Assembly: GCA_039812685.1 (NCBI GenBank)
Contig: JBDIBB010000041.1
Span: 1-31,554, forward strand
Direction: 5' to 3'
Source: JBDIBB01 sp039812685
GTDB lineage: Bacteria > Acidobacteriota > Vicinamibacteria > Vicinamibacterales > JAFNAJ01
DNA length: 31,554 nucleotides
Part shown: positions 1 to 6,339 of the stretch, piece after piece
Position numbering within the stretch: the stretch's first letter is position 1
Layout: every line of letters starts with the position of its first letter
Notes under the pieces: generated by a model
Told to the model about the DNA's origin: nothing
Database searches by the model: none
The model's input: the letters and a program-made list of their open reading frames with translations, nothing else
Position numbers and translations under genes: made by a program

Positions 1-1259
1 CGCAGCGTGTTCTTGAGCTTCATCGACTGGATGAAGAGATCGTGCTCGGGATAGAGCCCGGGCGCGTGCATCGGGCTCTTGAAGAAGAACGACAGCCATT
101 CCTGGATGCCGCTCATCCCCGCCCGCGCCGCCAGGTCGAGCAGCAGCGCCAGGTCGAGGACGATCGGCGCCGCCAGGATGCTGTCGCGGCACAGGAAGTT
201 GACCTTCAGCTGCATCGGATAGCCGAGCCACCCGAACAGGTCGATGTTGTCCCAGCCTTCCTTGTTGTCACCGCGCGGCGGATAGTAATTGATCCGCACC
301 ACGTGACACAGATCCTGGTAGAGCGACGGGTAGAGGTCGGGCTGGAGGATGTAGTCGAGCACCGACTTCTTGCTCTCCTCCTTCGTCTTGAACGACTCGG
401 GGTCGTCGAGCACCTCGCCGTCGCGGTTGCCCAGGATGTTGGTGGAATACCACCCCTTCACCCCGAGCAGCCGGGCCTTGAGCCCGGGCGCGATCACCGT
501 CTTGAGCAGCGTCTGCCCGGTCTTGAAGTCCTTGCCGCCCACGGGCACCCGGTTCTGCTGGGCGAGCGCGACGAGCGCGGGGACGTCGGCCGAGAGGTTC
601 GGCGCCCCGTTGGCGTACGGCACGCCCTCCATCAGCGCCGCGTAGGCATAGATCATCGACGAGGGGATCGACGGATCGTTGGTCTCGAGGCCCCGTTCGA
701 AGCTCTCGATCGTGGCGTGGGCCGGCGACTCGGTGAGGAACACCTCCGTGGAACCGCACCAGATCATCACCAGCCGATCGAGGCCGTGGTCGGCCTTGAA
801 CCGTCGGATGTCCTCGCGCAGCTGCTCGGCGAGATCCTTCTTCGTGGCGCCCTTCTTCACGTTCGGACCATCGAGCCGCTTCACGTACTGACGGTCGAAG
901 ACGGCCTTCCAGGGCCGGATCGCCGCCAACTCCTCCCGGATCGGATCCAGCAGCGACCGTTCGAGCACGCCGGCGTGCACGGCCGACTCGTAGCAGTCGT
1001 CCTCGAAGAGATCCCAGCCGCCGAAGACGAGATCGTCGAGATCGGCGAGCGGGATGAAGTCCCTGACGAGCGGCGACCGGTTCTCCGTGCGCTTCCCGAG
1101 ACGGATCGTGCCCATCTGCGTGAGCGATCCGAACGGTTGCGCCAGGCCCCGACGCACGGCCAGCACGCCGGCGATGAACGTGGTGCTGACGGCGCCGAGC
1201 CCGGCGAGCATGACGCCGACCTTGCCGCGTGGCGGACTGATGACAGCGGGAGGTTTCAC
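1..1259 (-). CDS. ino1: Inositol-3-phosphate synthase (partial, 3' end outside window)
   Basis: NAD-dependent cytosolic enzyme converting glucose 6-phosphate to 1D-myo-inositol 3-phosphate, the entry to inositol lipids and solutes. About 419 residues are visible. The N-terminus has a Rossmann dinucleotide-binding stretch (AGLGAVSTTFIAG). Further on are the family blocks GGKDFKTGQT, the GNRDGE loop, INYYPPRGDNKEGWDN and the catalytic-domain segment with LKVNFLCRDSILAAP. The reading is intact to the window edge. I chose the GTG at 1259 because an in-frame TAG lies just upstream, the Rossmann strand begins 13 codons later, and a minus-strand TATAGT box ends 8 nt before it. The next in-frame ATG, 16 codons in, would cut into the first strand. 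The gene diverges from the response regulator at 1409. Identification is firm; the C-terminus is not visible. Confidence 0.93.
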   Translation of the reverse strand, partial: MKPPAVISPPRGKVGVMLAGLGAVSTTFIAGVLAVRRGLAQPFGSLTQMGTIRLGKRTENRSPLVRDFIPLADLDDLVFGGWDLFEDDCYESAVHAGVLERSLLDPIREELAAIRPWKAVFDRQYVKRLDGPNVKKGATKKDLAEQLREDIRRFKADHGLDRLVMIWCGSTEVFLTESPAHATIESFERGLETNDPSIPSSMIYAYAALMEGVPYANGAPNLSADVPALVALAQQNRVPVGGKDFKTGQTLLKTVIAPGLKARLLGVKGWYSTNILGNRDGEVLDDPESFKTKEESKKSVLDYILQPDLYPSLYQDLCHVVRINYYPPRGDNKEGWDNIDLFGWLGYPMQLKVNFLCRDSILAAPIVLDLALLLDLAARAGMSGIQEWLSFFFKSPMHAPGLYPEHDLFIQSMKLKNTL

Positions 1260-1267
1260 GGCGCGAC

Positions 1268-1275
1268 ACTATATC
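1268..1275. promoter_or_regulatory. Overlapping divergent -10 boxes, ino1 / response regulator
   Basis: The core ACTATATC reads TATAGT on the minus strand (1273 to 1268), with 8 nt to the ino1 GTG, and TATATC on the plus strand (1270-1275). A plus-strand start near 1282 would give the response-regulator gene a leader of about 127 nt. No convincing -35 element is visible on either strand. Confidence 0.5.
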
Positions 1276-1408
1276 ATCGCGCTCCCGGCGCCCCCCGATT
1301 CCCCCGGTTCCAGCGGGCTTCCAGAGCCCCCGCTGACTGCGGCTTTCGCACGGGTGTGCCGATTAGCAGGAAGCAGGCCACCTGCCGCCCCGTGCCGGAC
1401 ACGACGCC

Positions 1409-2521
1409 ATGACGCAGCCGCAACAGAAGACCGTCCGCATCCTCGTCGTCGAGGACGATGCGGTGAGCAGCCAGATCATCCTCAAGGCCCTGATGCAGGC
1501 GGGCTTCGAGACCAGCCACACCTCCGGGGTCCGGGCCGCCATCGAGGCCATCGACCGGCACCCGCCCGATCTCGTACTGCTCGACGTCGGCCTGCCCGAC
1601 GGCGACGGCTTCGAGGTGTGCCGGCACGTGCAGCGCCAGACCCGGCTGGCGGCCACCCCCGTCATCTTCATCTCCGGACACGAGGACACCGCGAGCAAGC
1701 TCAGGGGATTCGAGGCCGGCGGCGTCGATTACGTGACCAAGCCGATCGTTCACGCCGAGCTGCTCGCACGCGTGACGACGCACCTGCGCCTGAAGCGCGC
1801 CTTCGACCTGCTGGCCGATCTGCAGACCGAACGCATCCGGAGCCTCGGTGCCGCGCCGGGCGGGCTGATGCCGCAGCCCGCGTCGCTGCCGGAGGCGAAC
1901 TTCGCTGTGCGCCTGGATCAGATCCGCGAGGGGGGCGACATCTACGACGTCATCAACGTCGGCGACGGGGTGGTCGACTACCTGGTGGCCGGCGTCAGCG
2001 GACACGACATCGGCTCGTCGCTGTGGAACTCGTCGATCAGGATGCTGATCGCGGAGTACGCGACGGCCGCGACGCCGCCGCTCGACGTCGTCCGCGCGAT
2101 GAACCGGGTGCTCGCGCGCATCCTGCCCGCGGGGCATTCCTTCACGCTGGGCTACCTCCGGCTGAACCGTCGTCAGCGTCGTGTCGGCATCGTGCTCGCT
2201 GGACATCCGCCGCCGCTGCTGGTCCGCGCCGGTGAATCGGCCGCGCTGCTCGAAGGCGACGGCGACGCGGTCGGCGTGTTCGACGGCGCCGCCTTCCACT
2301 ATCGCGAGTTCCGCGTAACGCGGGGCGACCGCGTGTTCCTGTACTCGAACGGCCTGGTCCAGGCGGAGCCCCATCGGGAGACGGCCCTCGCCAGCCTGCG
2401 CCAGGCCGGCGAACGGCAGCGGGGACTCCAACTGGAGGTCGCCGTGGACCGGCTGCGCGAAGCGATGCTCGGCGGCCGCACGTTGCAGGACAACTCGCTG
2501 CTGCTGGCCATCGAGGTCTGA
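1409..2521 (+). CDS. Response regulator fused to a SpoIIE/RsbU-type PP2C domain, possibly inactive
   Basis: 370 residues. Residues about 9-125 form a receiver domain: acidic pocket E15/D16/D17, phospho-acceptor D59 in LVLLDVGLPDGDG, S89 and K111 are all present. Residues about 165-370 match the SpoIIE/RsbU serine phosphatase fold, which in partner-switching pathways dephosphorylates anti-sigma-factor antagonists. The first metal-site Asp is kept (GGDIYD, D177). The usual DVSGHG reads GVSGHD (G195), and the usual TDG reads SNG (N314). The last acidic motif is QDNS, with D361 kept. Two of four expected acidic metal ligands are therefore missing. The domain may be a phospho-controlled binding module rather than an enzyme. 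The gene stands alone, divergent from ino1, and no sensor kinase is in view. No clear ribosome-binding site precedes the ATG. Confidence 0.85.
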   Translation: MTQPQQKTVRILVVEDDAVSSQIILKALMQAGFETSHTSGVRAAIEAIDRHPPDLVLLDVGLPDGDGFEVCRHVQRQTRLAATPVIFISGHEDTASKLRGFEAGGVDYVTKPIVHAELLARVTTHLRLKRAFDLLADLQTERIRSLGAAPGGLMPQPASLPEANFAVRLDQIREGGDIYDVINVGDGVVDYLVAGVSGHDIGSSLWNSSIRMLIAEYATAATPPLDVVRAMNRVLARILPAGHSFTLGYLRLNRRQRRVGIVLAGHPPPLLVRAGESAALLEGDGDAVGVFDGAAFHYREFRVTRGDRVFLYSNGLVQAEPHRETALASLRQAGERQRGLQLEVAVDRLREAMLGGRTLQDNSLLLAIEV

Positions 2522-2630
2522 CGAGGCCGCGGCCAGCGCCACCCGGCCGAAGCCGGATCCCCGCGGGAGGCGATCCGCGCGCGAGGACCGGCCAGCGGAT
2601 CGGATGGAGCGCGGGAGCGAAGCGGGCCAC

Positions 2631-2636
2631 TATAAT
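2631..2636 (+). promoter_or_regulatory. -10 box TATAAT before methyltransferase
   Basis: A perfect TATAAT lies 15 nt before the ATG at 2652, predicting a 5' leader of only about 8 nt. No -35 match is seen at the usual distance. Its position argues against the upstream in-frame start at 2604, which lies before the box. Confidence 0.5.
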
Positions 2637-2651
2637 CGACGGTCAGACCGC

Positions 2652-3194
2652 ATGGGACTCAAGGACCTGTTCGCGCAGAACCTGCTGCTCCGCCGGCTGT
2701 CGGGGCAGGGTCCATCGTCGGAACTCGCCCTCTCGATGACCGGTGTCCGCCTCGGTGAGCGAGTCGCCCAGGCCGGCCTGGGCGACGCCAGCCTCCTGGT
2801 CGCCATCGCCTCGGAGGTGGGCTACACCGGCCGCGCCTGCGGCGTGGACGCCGACGCCCGCACGCTCGCGAGGGCACAACGGGCCGCCGATCGGGCCGGC
2901 GTCCTGGTGGAACTCGCCGAGGCCCCGGCCGACGCCCTGCCCCTGGACCCCGACAGCTTCGACCTGGTGGTGGTGCTGGCCTCGCGCAGCAGCGTGGCGC
3001 CGACAACGGCCGTGCTCGCCGACGCGCGACGCGTATTGCGTGCCGGCGGGCGCTGCCTGGTCATCGCGGCCGCTGCCGGCCCTCCCGATCCAGCCGACAT
3101 CGTCGCCCGCCTCGGCGAGGCGGGGTTCAAGGCCAGCCGCCAACTGGCGCTGCGCGAAGGCCTGGCGTTTCTCGAGGCCATCAAGGCCCCCTGA
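2652..3194 (+). CDS. Class I SAM-dependent methyltransferase-like protein
   Basis: 180 residues from ATG 2652. It has the order of a class I methyltransferase: motif I-like glycine loop AQAGLGDASL, acidic end of strand 2 (CGVDADA), motif II/III region APADALPLDPDSFDLVVVL, and a post-motif ARRVLRAGGRCLVI resembling ubiquinone/menaquinone-type methyltransferases (RVLkpGG). The glycine loop departs from the usual DxGxGxG and there is no clear substrate-binding domain, so the substrate cannot be named. The longer in-frame start at 2604 is rejected because the TATAAT box would lie inside it. It follows the response regulator by 130 nt on the same strand but has its own promoter signal. Confidence 0.72.
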   Translation: MGLKDLFAQNLLLRRLSGQGPSSELALSMTGVRLGERVAQAGLGDASLLVAIASEVGYTGRACGVDADARTLARAQRAADRAGVLVELAEAPADALPLDPDSFDLVVVLASRSSVAPTTAVLADARRVLRAGGRCLVIAAAAGPPDPADIVARLGEAGFKASRQLALREGLAFLEAIKAP

Positions 3195-3410
3195 ACAGCG
3201 CCCGAACCCGCCGGCACGCACGTCGAAACCGGAGGCTGGCTGGCGCCACCGCAGGACATCCTGTCCCCTTCCGGACGCGGTCCGATCGCGCCAGAGCCCG
3301 CCACGCCGACCTCGCGGCGTTGGCATTCTCCTTGATCGGTACCGTAGCCAGACTCTCCGGAGGCGGGCGGCCCGGCGGCATCTCGTACCGGGAACACGCC
3401 CGAGGATCCC

Positions 3411-3959
3411 ATGACCCGTTCGCTGATGATTGCGACGCTGGTCCTCGCCTGCTCGGGTGCCACGGCCATCGCCGAGGTGCCCCGCGAAGACCTGCAGGTG
3501 TTCAAGGACGTGGCGCGCCAGGTCCGGACCTACGCGAGCTTCACGGTGTTCGACGACGTGCGCGCGAGTGTCGAGAACGGCGAGGTCACGCTGCGAGGCC
3601 GCGTGACGATGCCCTACAAGCGTGACGATCTCGAGCGCCGCGTCCTGCGCGTGGACGGCGTGTCGGCGGTGAAGAACGAGATCGCGGTGCTGCCGGTGTC
3701 GGCCTACGACAACGAGTTGCGCTTCCGCATCGCTCGGGCCATCTACGGCAACCCTTCCTTCTGGCACTACGCGTCGATGGCCAATCCGCCGATCCACATC
3801 GTGGTCGAACGCGGTCACGTCACGCTCACCGGCGTGGTGAACAACGAGGTGGAGCGCGTGCTGGCGCGGTCGCTGGCCACCTCGCTCGGCGCCTTCTCGG
3901 TCACCAACGATCTGAAGACCGACGCCGAGATGGCCGTCGCCCTGGAGGGCATCCGTTGA
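3411..3959 (+). CDS. Exported protein with two BON domains
   Basis: 182 residues. A signal peptide covers residues 1 to about 22 (hydrophobic LMIATLVLACSGATA). Two BON repeats follow: residues about 30-95 (FTVFDDVRASVENGEVTLRGRV, then VDGVSAVKNEI) and about 100-175 (IHIVVERGHVTLTGVVNNEVER, then AFSVTNDLKT). BON domains occur in OsmY-like periplasmic proteins and are thought to bind phospholipid surfaces. A role in envelope stress protection is inferred only from the family. A GAGGA ribosome-binding site lies 5 nt before the ATG. The 216 nt upstream hold no gene and no strong promoter that I can see. It converges on the acetyltransferase with a hairpin between them. Confidence 0.85.
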   Translation: MTRSLMIATLVLACSGATAIAEVPREDLQVFKDVARQVRTYASFTVFDDVRASVENGEVTLRGRVTMPYKRDDLERRVLRVDGVSAVKNEIAVLPVSAYDNELRFRIARAIYGNPSFWHYASMANPPIHIVVERGHVTLTGVVNNEVERVLARSLATSLGAFSVTNDLKTDAEMAVALEGIR

Positions 3960-3976
3960 GAGTCCGGCACGCGGCA

Positions 3977-3994
3977 GCGACGGTCGCCCGTCGC
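3977..3994. terminator. Hairpin between convergent genes (BON / GNAT)
   Basis: Perfect 7-bp stem GCGACGG / CCGTCGC with a TCGC loop fills the 37-nt gap between two convergent stop codons. There is no T-run on either side, so it is a candidate two-way terminator or transcript-end stabiliser. Confidence 0.5.
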
Positions 3995-3996
3995 GA

Positions 3997-4596
3997 CTAC
4001 AGCAGCTTCTCGAGCCGGACTTCGTCGAGCACGGGCAGGCCCGCGAATCCCGGGGCACCGGGCGTCTTCGAGTGGCGCGCGAACCCGTCGCGCGCCACCT
4101 GCGTCAGGCGGAACCCGTGGCGCTGGTAGAAGTAGAGAGACGGGATGTTGTCGTTGCTCGTCGCGGTGATGAGGCGCGGCAGGCCGCGGGCGCGGGCAAG
4201 CAGTTCGGCCTCGGCCACCAGGTAGCCGCCGACGCCGGATCGCTGCCACATCGGATCGGCGGCGAGCGCCACGATGTGCAGCGCCGCGTCGAATTCGCGC
4301 CAGGCGAGCGCGCCGGCGATGTCCTCGCGCATCTCGGCCACCAGGAACTGTTCGCGGTCGGCGTGCATCTCCTCGCCGAAGGCGACGATGGTGAGGTGGC
4401 CGAAGTCGGCCATCAGCAGTTCGACGATGCGATCGCGATCGCGCGGTTCGGCCTCCCGCACCAGCACCGGCGGCAGCGCGAGGGTGCCGCGGCAGCCGCA
4501 CACGATCTGGAGACGCGCCTGCTCCCAGTCGACGAACCTGCCGCAGCGCGAACACCGCAGCACGCTCGGCTTGGCCCCGAATGCCTGCCTGGCCAT
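3997..4596 (-). CDS. GNAT-family N-acetyltransferase with N-terminal zinc ribbon
   Basis: 199 residues from the ATG at 4596. Residues 15-35 form a likely zinc ribbon: C15-x2-C18, then C33-x-C35. From about residue 46 on there is a GNAT fold (VREAEPRDRDRIVELL), with the acetyl-CoA pyrophosphate loop QRSGVGGYLVAEA and the usual end block SLYFYQRHGFR. GNAT enzymes move acetyl groups from acetyl-CoA to an amine; the acceptor here is unknown. The ribbon could bind nucleic acid or a protein partner (inference). The start is supported by GGGAG 7 nt upstream and by the first cysteine pair lying just inside it. Longer in-frame starts to 4875 read through low-complexity GC-rich sequence and would cover the putative promoter. 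Confidence 0.82.
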   Translation of the reverse strand: MARQAFGAKPSVLRCSRCGRFVDWEQARLQIVCGCRGTLALPPVLVREAEPRDRDRIVELLMADFGHLTIVAFGEEMHADREQFLVAEMREDIAGALAWREFDAALHIVALAADPMWQRSGVGGYLVAEAELLARARGLPRLITATSNDNIPSLYFYQRHGFRLTQVARDGFARHSKTPGAPGFAGLPVLDEVRLEKLL

Positions 4597-4645
4597 GGTC
4601 CCGCTCCCGTGGCGCGCGCCGCGCGCGGCCGCGCCAAGCCCGCAC

Positions 4646-4651
4646 ACGATA
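4646..4651 (-). promoter_or_regulatory. -10 box TATCGT for the GNAT gene
   Basis: ACGATA on the plus strand reads TATCGT on the minus strand. It predicts a leader of about 42 nt that holds the GGGAG ribosome-binding site of the acetyltransferase. No good -35 is visible. Confidence 0.35.
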
Positions 4652-4773
4652 GCAGAGTCGAACCGGGACGGCGGCCATCGCCGGCGGCTGAGCCGGACGC
4701 GTCCCGCGCCGCGACGGGCGCACCATTCAACCCGGACCGACGGCTCGCGGTCCAACCCGAGTGTGAGCAGGAC

Positions 4774-4861
4774 GGCCGGCGGGAGCGCCGGCCAGCGCTC
4801 CCGATGACCGTCACCGATTCGCCCGCATGGCGGGCACAACCACGAACGGCGGCTTCCGCCG
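4774..4861 (+). promoter_or_regulatory. Hairpin-dense leader before the Spy-like gene
   Basis: Four perfect stems lie within 88 nt. Two exclude each other: GGCCGGCG/CGCCGGCC (4774-4793, GGAG loop) and CGGGAGCGC/GCGCTCCCG (4780-4803). Then come GCCCGC/GCGGGC (4821-4835) with an ATG loop and CGGCGG/CCGCCG (4847-4861) with a CTT loop, ending just before the GAGGAGG ribosome-binding site. Competing stems suggest an attenuator or RNA switch, but GC-rich DNA makes chance stems likely. Confidence 0.35.
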
Positions 4862-4877
4862 CGCCGAGGAGGCACAC

Positions 4878-5453
4878 ATGTCGAGACACACGATGACGCG
4901 GATCACCACGGCCGCGGCGGTCGGTCTGCTGCTGGTCGGCTCGCTTGGGGCCACACGCGTCGCGGCCCAGTTCCGCGGGCCGATGGGCCCCGGGGGCATG
5001 GGCCGTGCCGGCATGGGCCCCGGCGCCTACGCGGCGCGACGCGGCGGCGCAACGGCCTTCGGACTCCGGCTCGGCCAACTCGGGCTGACCGAGGCGCAGC
5101 GCGATCAGGTGCGCACGATCCTCGACTCCCACCGCGCCGAGCAGCAGGCCGCGCGCGAGAAACTGGTCGCCGCGCGCAAGGCGCTCGACGCGGCGATGAC
5201 GGCCGAGGCCCTGAACGAGGGCGCCATCCGCACCGCCTACAAGGCCCTCAGCGACCTGCAGGAGGACGCGGCCGTCCAGAGGGCGCGCGTGCGGGCCGAA
5301 GTGTGGCAGGTGCTCACGCCCGAGCAGCGCACGCGAGCGAAGGAACTGCAGGCGCAGGCCGAGCAGCGCCGGGCGCAACGCGCCGATCGCGCCAGGCAGC
5401 GCCTGGAACGCCGGCCGCTGCGGCAGGCCACGCCGAAGCCGCCCGCGCTGTGA
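4878..5453 (+). CDS. Spy/CpxP-like periplasmic protein (LTxxQ family)
   Basis: 191 residues. A signal peptide covers residues 1 to about 31 (MTRITTAAAVGLLLVG, ending in an AAQ-type site). A short Gly/Met/Pro-rich linker follows (GPMGPGGMGRAGMGPG), then a long, highly charged helical region. Two LTxxQ-type motifs are visible: LTEAQRDQVRTIL and LTPEQRTRAKEL. This is the layout of Spy/CpxP, periplasmic chaperones or stress sensors; the Met-rich linker could bind metal (inference). The C-terminus is a strongly basic Arg/Gln-rich helix. The start at 4878 is supported by GAGGAGG 5 nt upstream and the signal peptide. An earlier ATG at 4827 would sit in a hairpin loop. No sensor kinase pair is adjacent. 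Confidence 0.8.
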   Translation: MSRHTMTRITTAAAVGLLLVGSLGATRVAAQFRGPMGPGGMGRAGMGPGAYAARRGGATAFGLRLGQLGLTEAQRDQVRTILDSHRAEQQAAREKLVAARKALDAAMTAEALNEGAIRTAYKALSDLQEDAAVQRARVRAEVWQVLTPEQRTRAKELQAQAEQRRAQRADRARQRLERRPLRQATPKPPAL

Positions 5454-5469
5454 AGGATCGGGACACGCA

Positions 5470-5500
5470 GGGGGCCGGGGCATCGACGCCCTGGTCCCCC
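5470..5500. terminator. Hairpin between convergent genes (Spy-like / lipoprotein)
   Basis: Imperfect inverted repeat: GGGGGCCGGGGC (5470-5481) against GCCCTGGTCCCCC (5488-5500), in the 61-nt gap between convergent genes. No T-run is present. Confidence 0.5.
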
Positions 5501-5514
5501 GGACGTTCGGATTC

Positions 5515-6258
5515 TCAGCCCGCCGTCCTGCCCTTTCCGCGCACCCAGACCACGATCAGCACCAGCAGCACCAGCGCGGCGGCCACCGACACGCCGAAGA
5601 CCACCATCGTCCGGCGGAAGATCGACTGGCGGTCCATCCTGACCTCGATATCCACCGGCACGCCCTCGAGTCGCTCGGTCAGCGCCTGCTCGTAGGTGAG
5701 GATGTTGCCTCGTTCCACCTCGTGCGTCGGCGCGTTGTGGAACGTGATCCGGCTCGGCAGATGGAACCTGAAGGCGACCGTCTCCCCGCCGGTCCAGTTG
5801 ACGCCGGGAGCCGGTGCGCCGCGGCTCTCGCCCACGTGCTGCCGGTACACCAGCTGCCCGTTCTCCGTGCCGTAGGCGATGGTGGACCAGGCCAGCGGCG
5901 CCACGCGGCCGAGTTTCGAGATGTCGTCGAGTTCGAGCCGCACCTGCACGAAGCGGCGGCCGTCGCGCCGCCACGGCCGGCTCACCCGGGTGACATCCAC
6001 ACCCGGCGCCTCGTAGAGCGTCCTGACGGCGGCGCGGTCGAAGCGCGCGCCCGGATCGGGGTTCAGCGCGAGGCCGTGCAGCGCGACCAGCGCGTGCAGC
6101 GAGCCACTGACGACGACCGTGGCTGAACCGTCGAGTTCCAGGAAGGTCTCCTCGTCGTATTCGTACTCCTTCCCGAACCCGCCGCGCCCGCACGAGGCGG
6201 TCACGGTCACGAGCAGCAGCAGGGCGAACACCGGCAGCGGTGCGCGGCACAACGGCAT
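5515..6258 (-). CDS. Unrecognised lipoprotein with a C-terminal membrane helix
   Basis: 247 residues, family not recognised. The N-terminus has a lipoprotein signal: hydrophobic core PVFALLLLVTVTASC with lipid-acceptor C23. A beta-rich middle (VRLELDDISKLGRVAPL, GETVAFRFHLPSRITFHN) reaches to about residue 210. A single strong membrane helix follows (about 216-238, VVFGVSVAAALVLLVLIVVWV) with a basic tail RGKGRTAG that should be cytoplasmic. Lipid anchor and helix together would pin both ends to the inner membrane, leaving the domain in the periplasm. The start is supported by a TATGAT box 8 nt before the ATG and no ribosome-binding site, as expected for a leaderless transcript. It diverges from polA across 81 nt. 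Confidence 0.75.
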   Translation of the reverse strand: MPLCRAPLPVFALLLLVTVTASCGRGGFGKEYEYDEETFLELDGSATVVVSGSLHALVALHGLALNPDPGARFDRAAVRTLYEAPGVDVTRVSRPWRRDGRRFVQVRLELDDISKLGRVAPLAWSTIAYGTENGQLVYRQHVGESRGAPAPGVNWTGGETVAFRFHLPSRITFHNAPTHEVERGNILTYEQALTERLEGVPVDIEVRMDRQSIFRRTMVVFGVSVAAALVLLVLIVVWVRGKGRTAG

Positions 6259-6266
6259 GGCGCCCC

Positions 6267-6272
6267 ATCATA
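6267..6272 (-). promoter_or_regulatory. Leaderless-type -10 box TATGAT before the lipoprotein gene
   Basis: Plus-strand ATCATA reads TATGAT on the minus strand, with 8 nt between it and the ATG at 6258. Transcription would start at or next to the start codon. Confidence 0.5.
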
Positions 6273-6326
6273 CAGCCCGGCCCGGCCAGCGCCGCCGGAC
6301 CCCTCCAGCCCGCCGGCCGCCCGGTG

Positions 6327-6332
6327 TATCGT
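6327..6332 (+). promoter_or_regulatory. Leaderless-type -10 box TATCGT before polA
   Basis: TATCGT is followed by 7 nt and then the polA ATG at 6340. No ribosome-binding site fits in the gap, so a leaderless mRNA is predicted. Confidence 0.45.
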
Positions 6333-6339
6333 TGCGCGC

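Noticed and set aside
3195..3410. Possible promoter TTGGCA with TAGCCA before the BON gene
   Set aside because: Spacing is 19 nt and the second hexamer is poor; nothing else is recognisable in this 216-nt gap.
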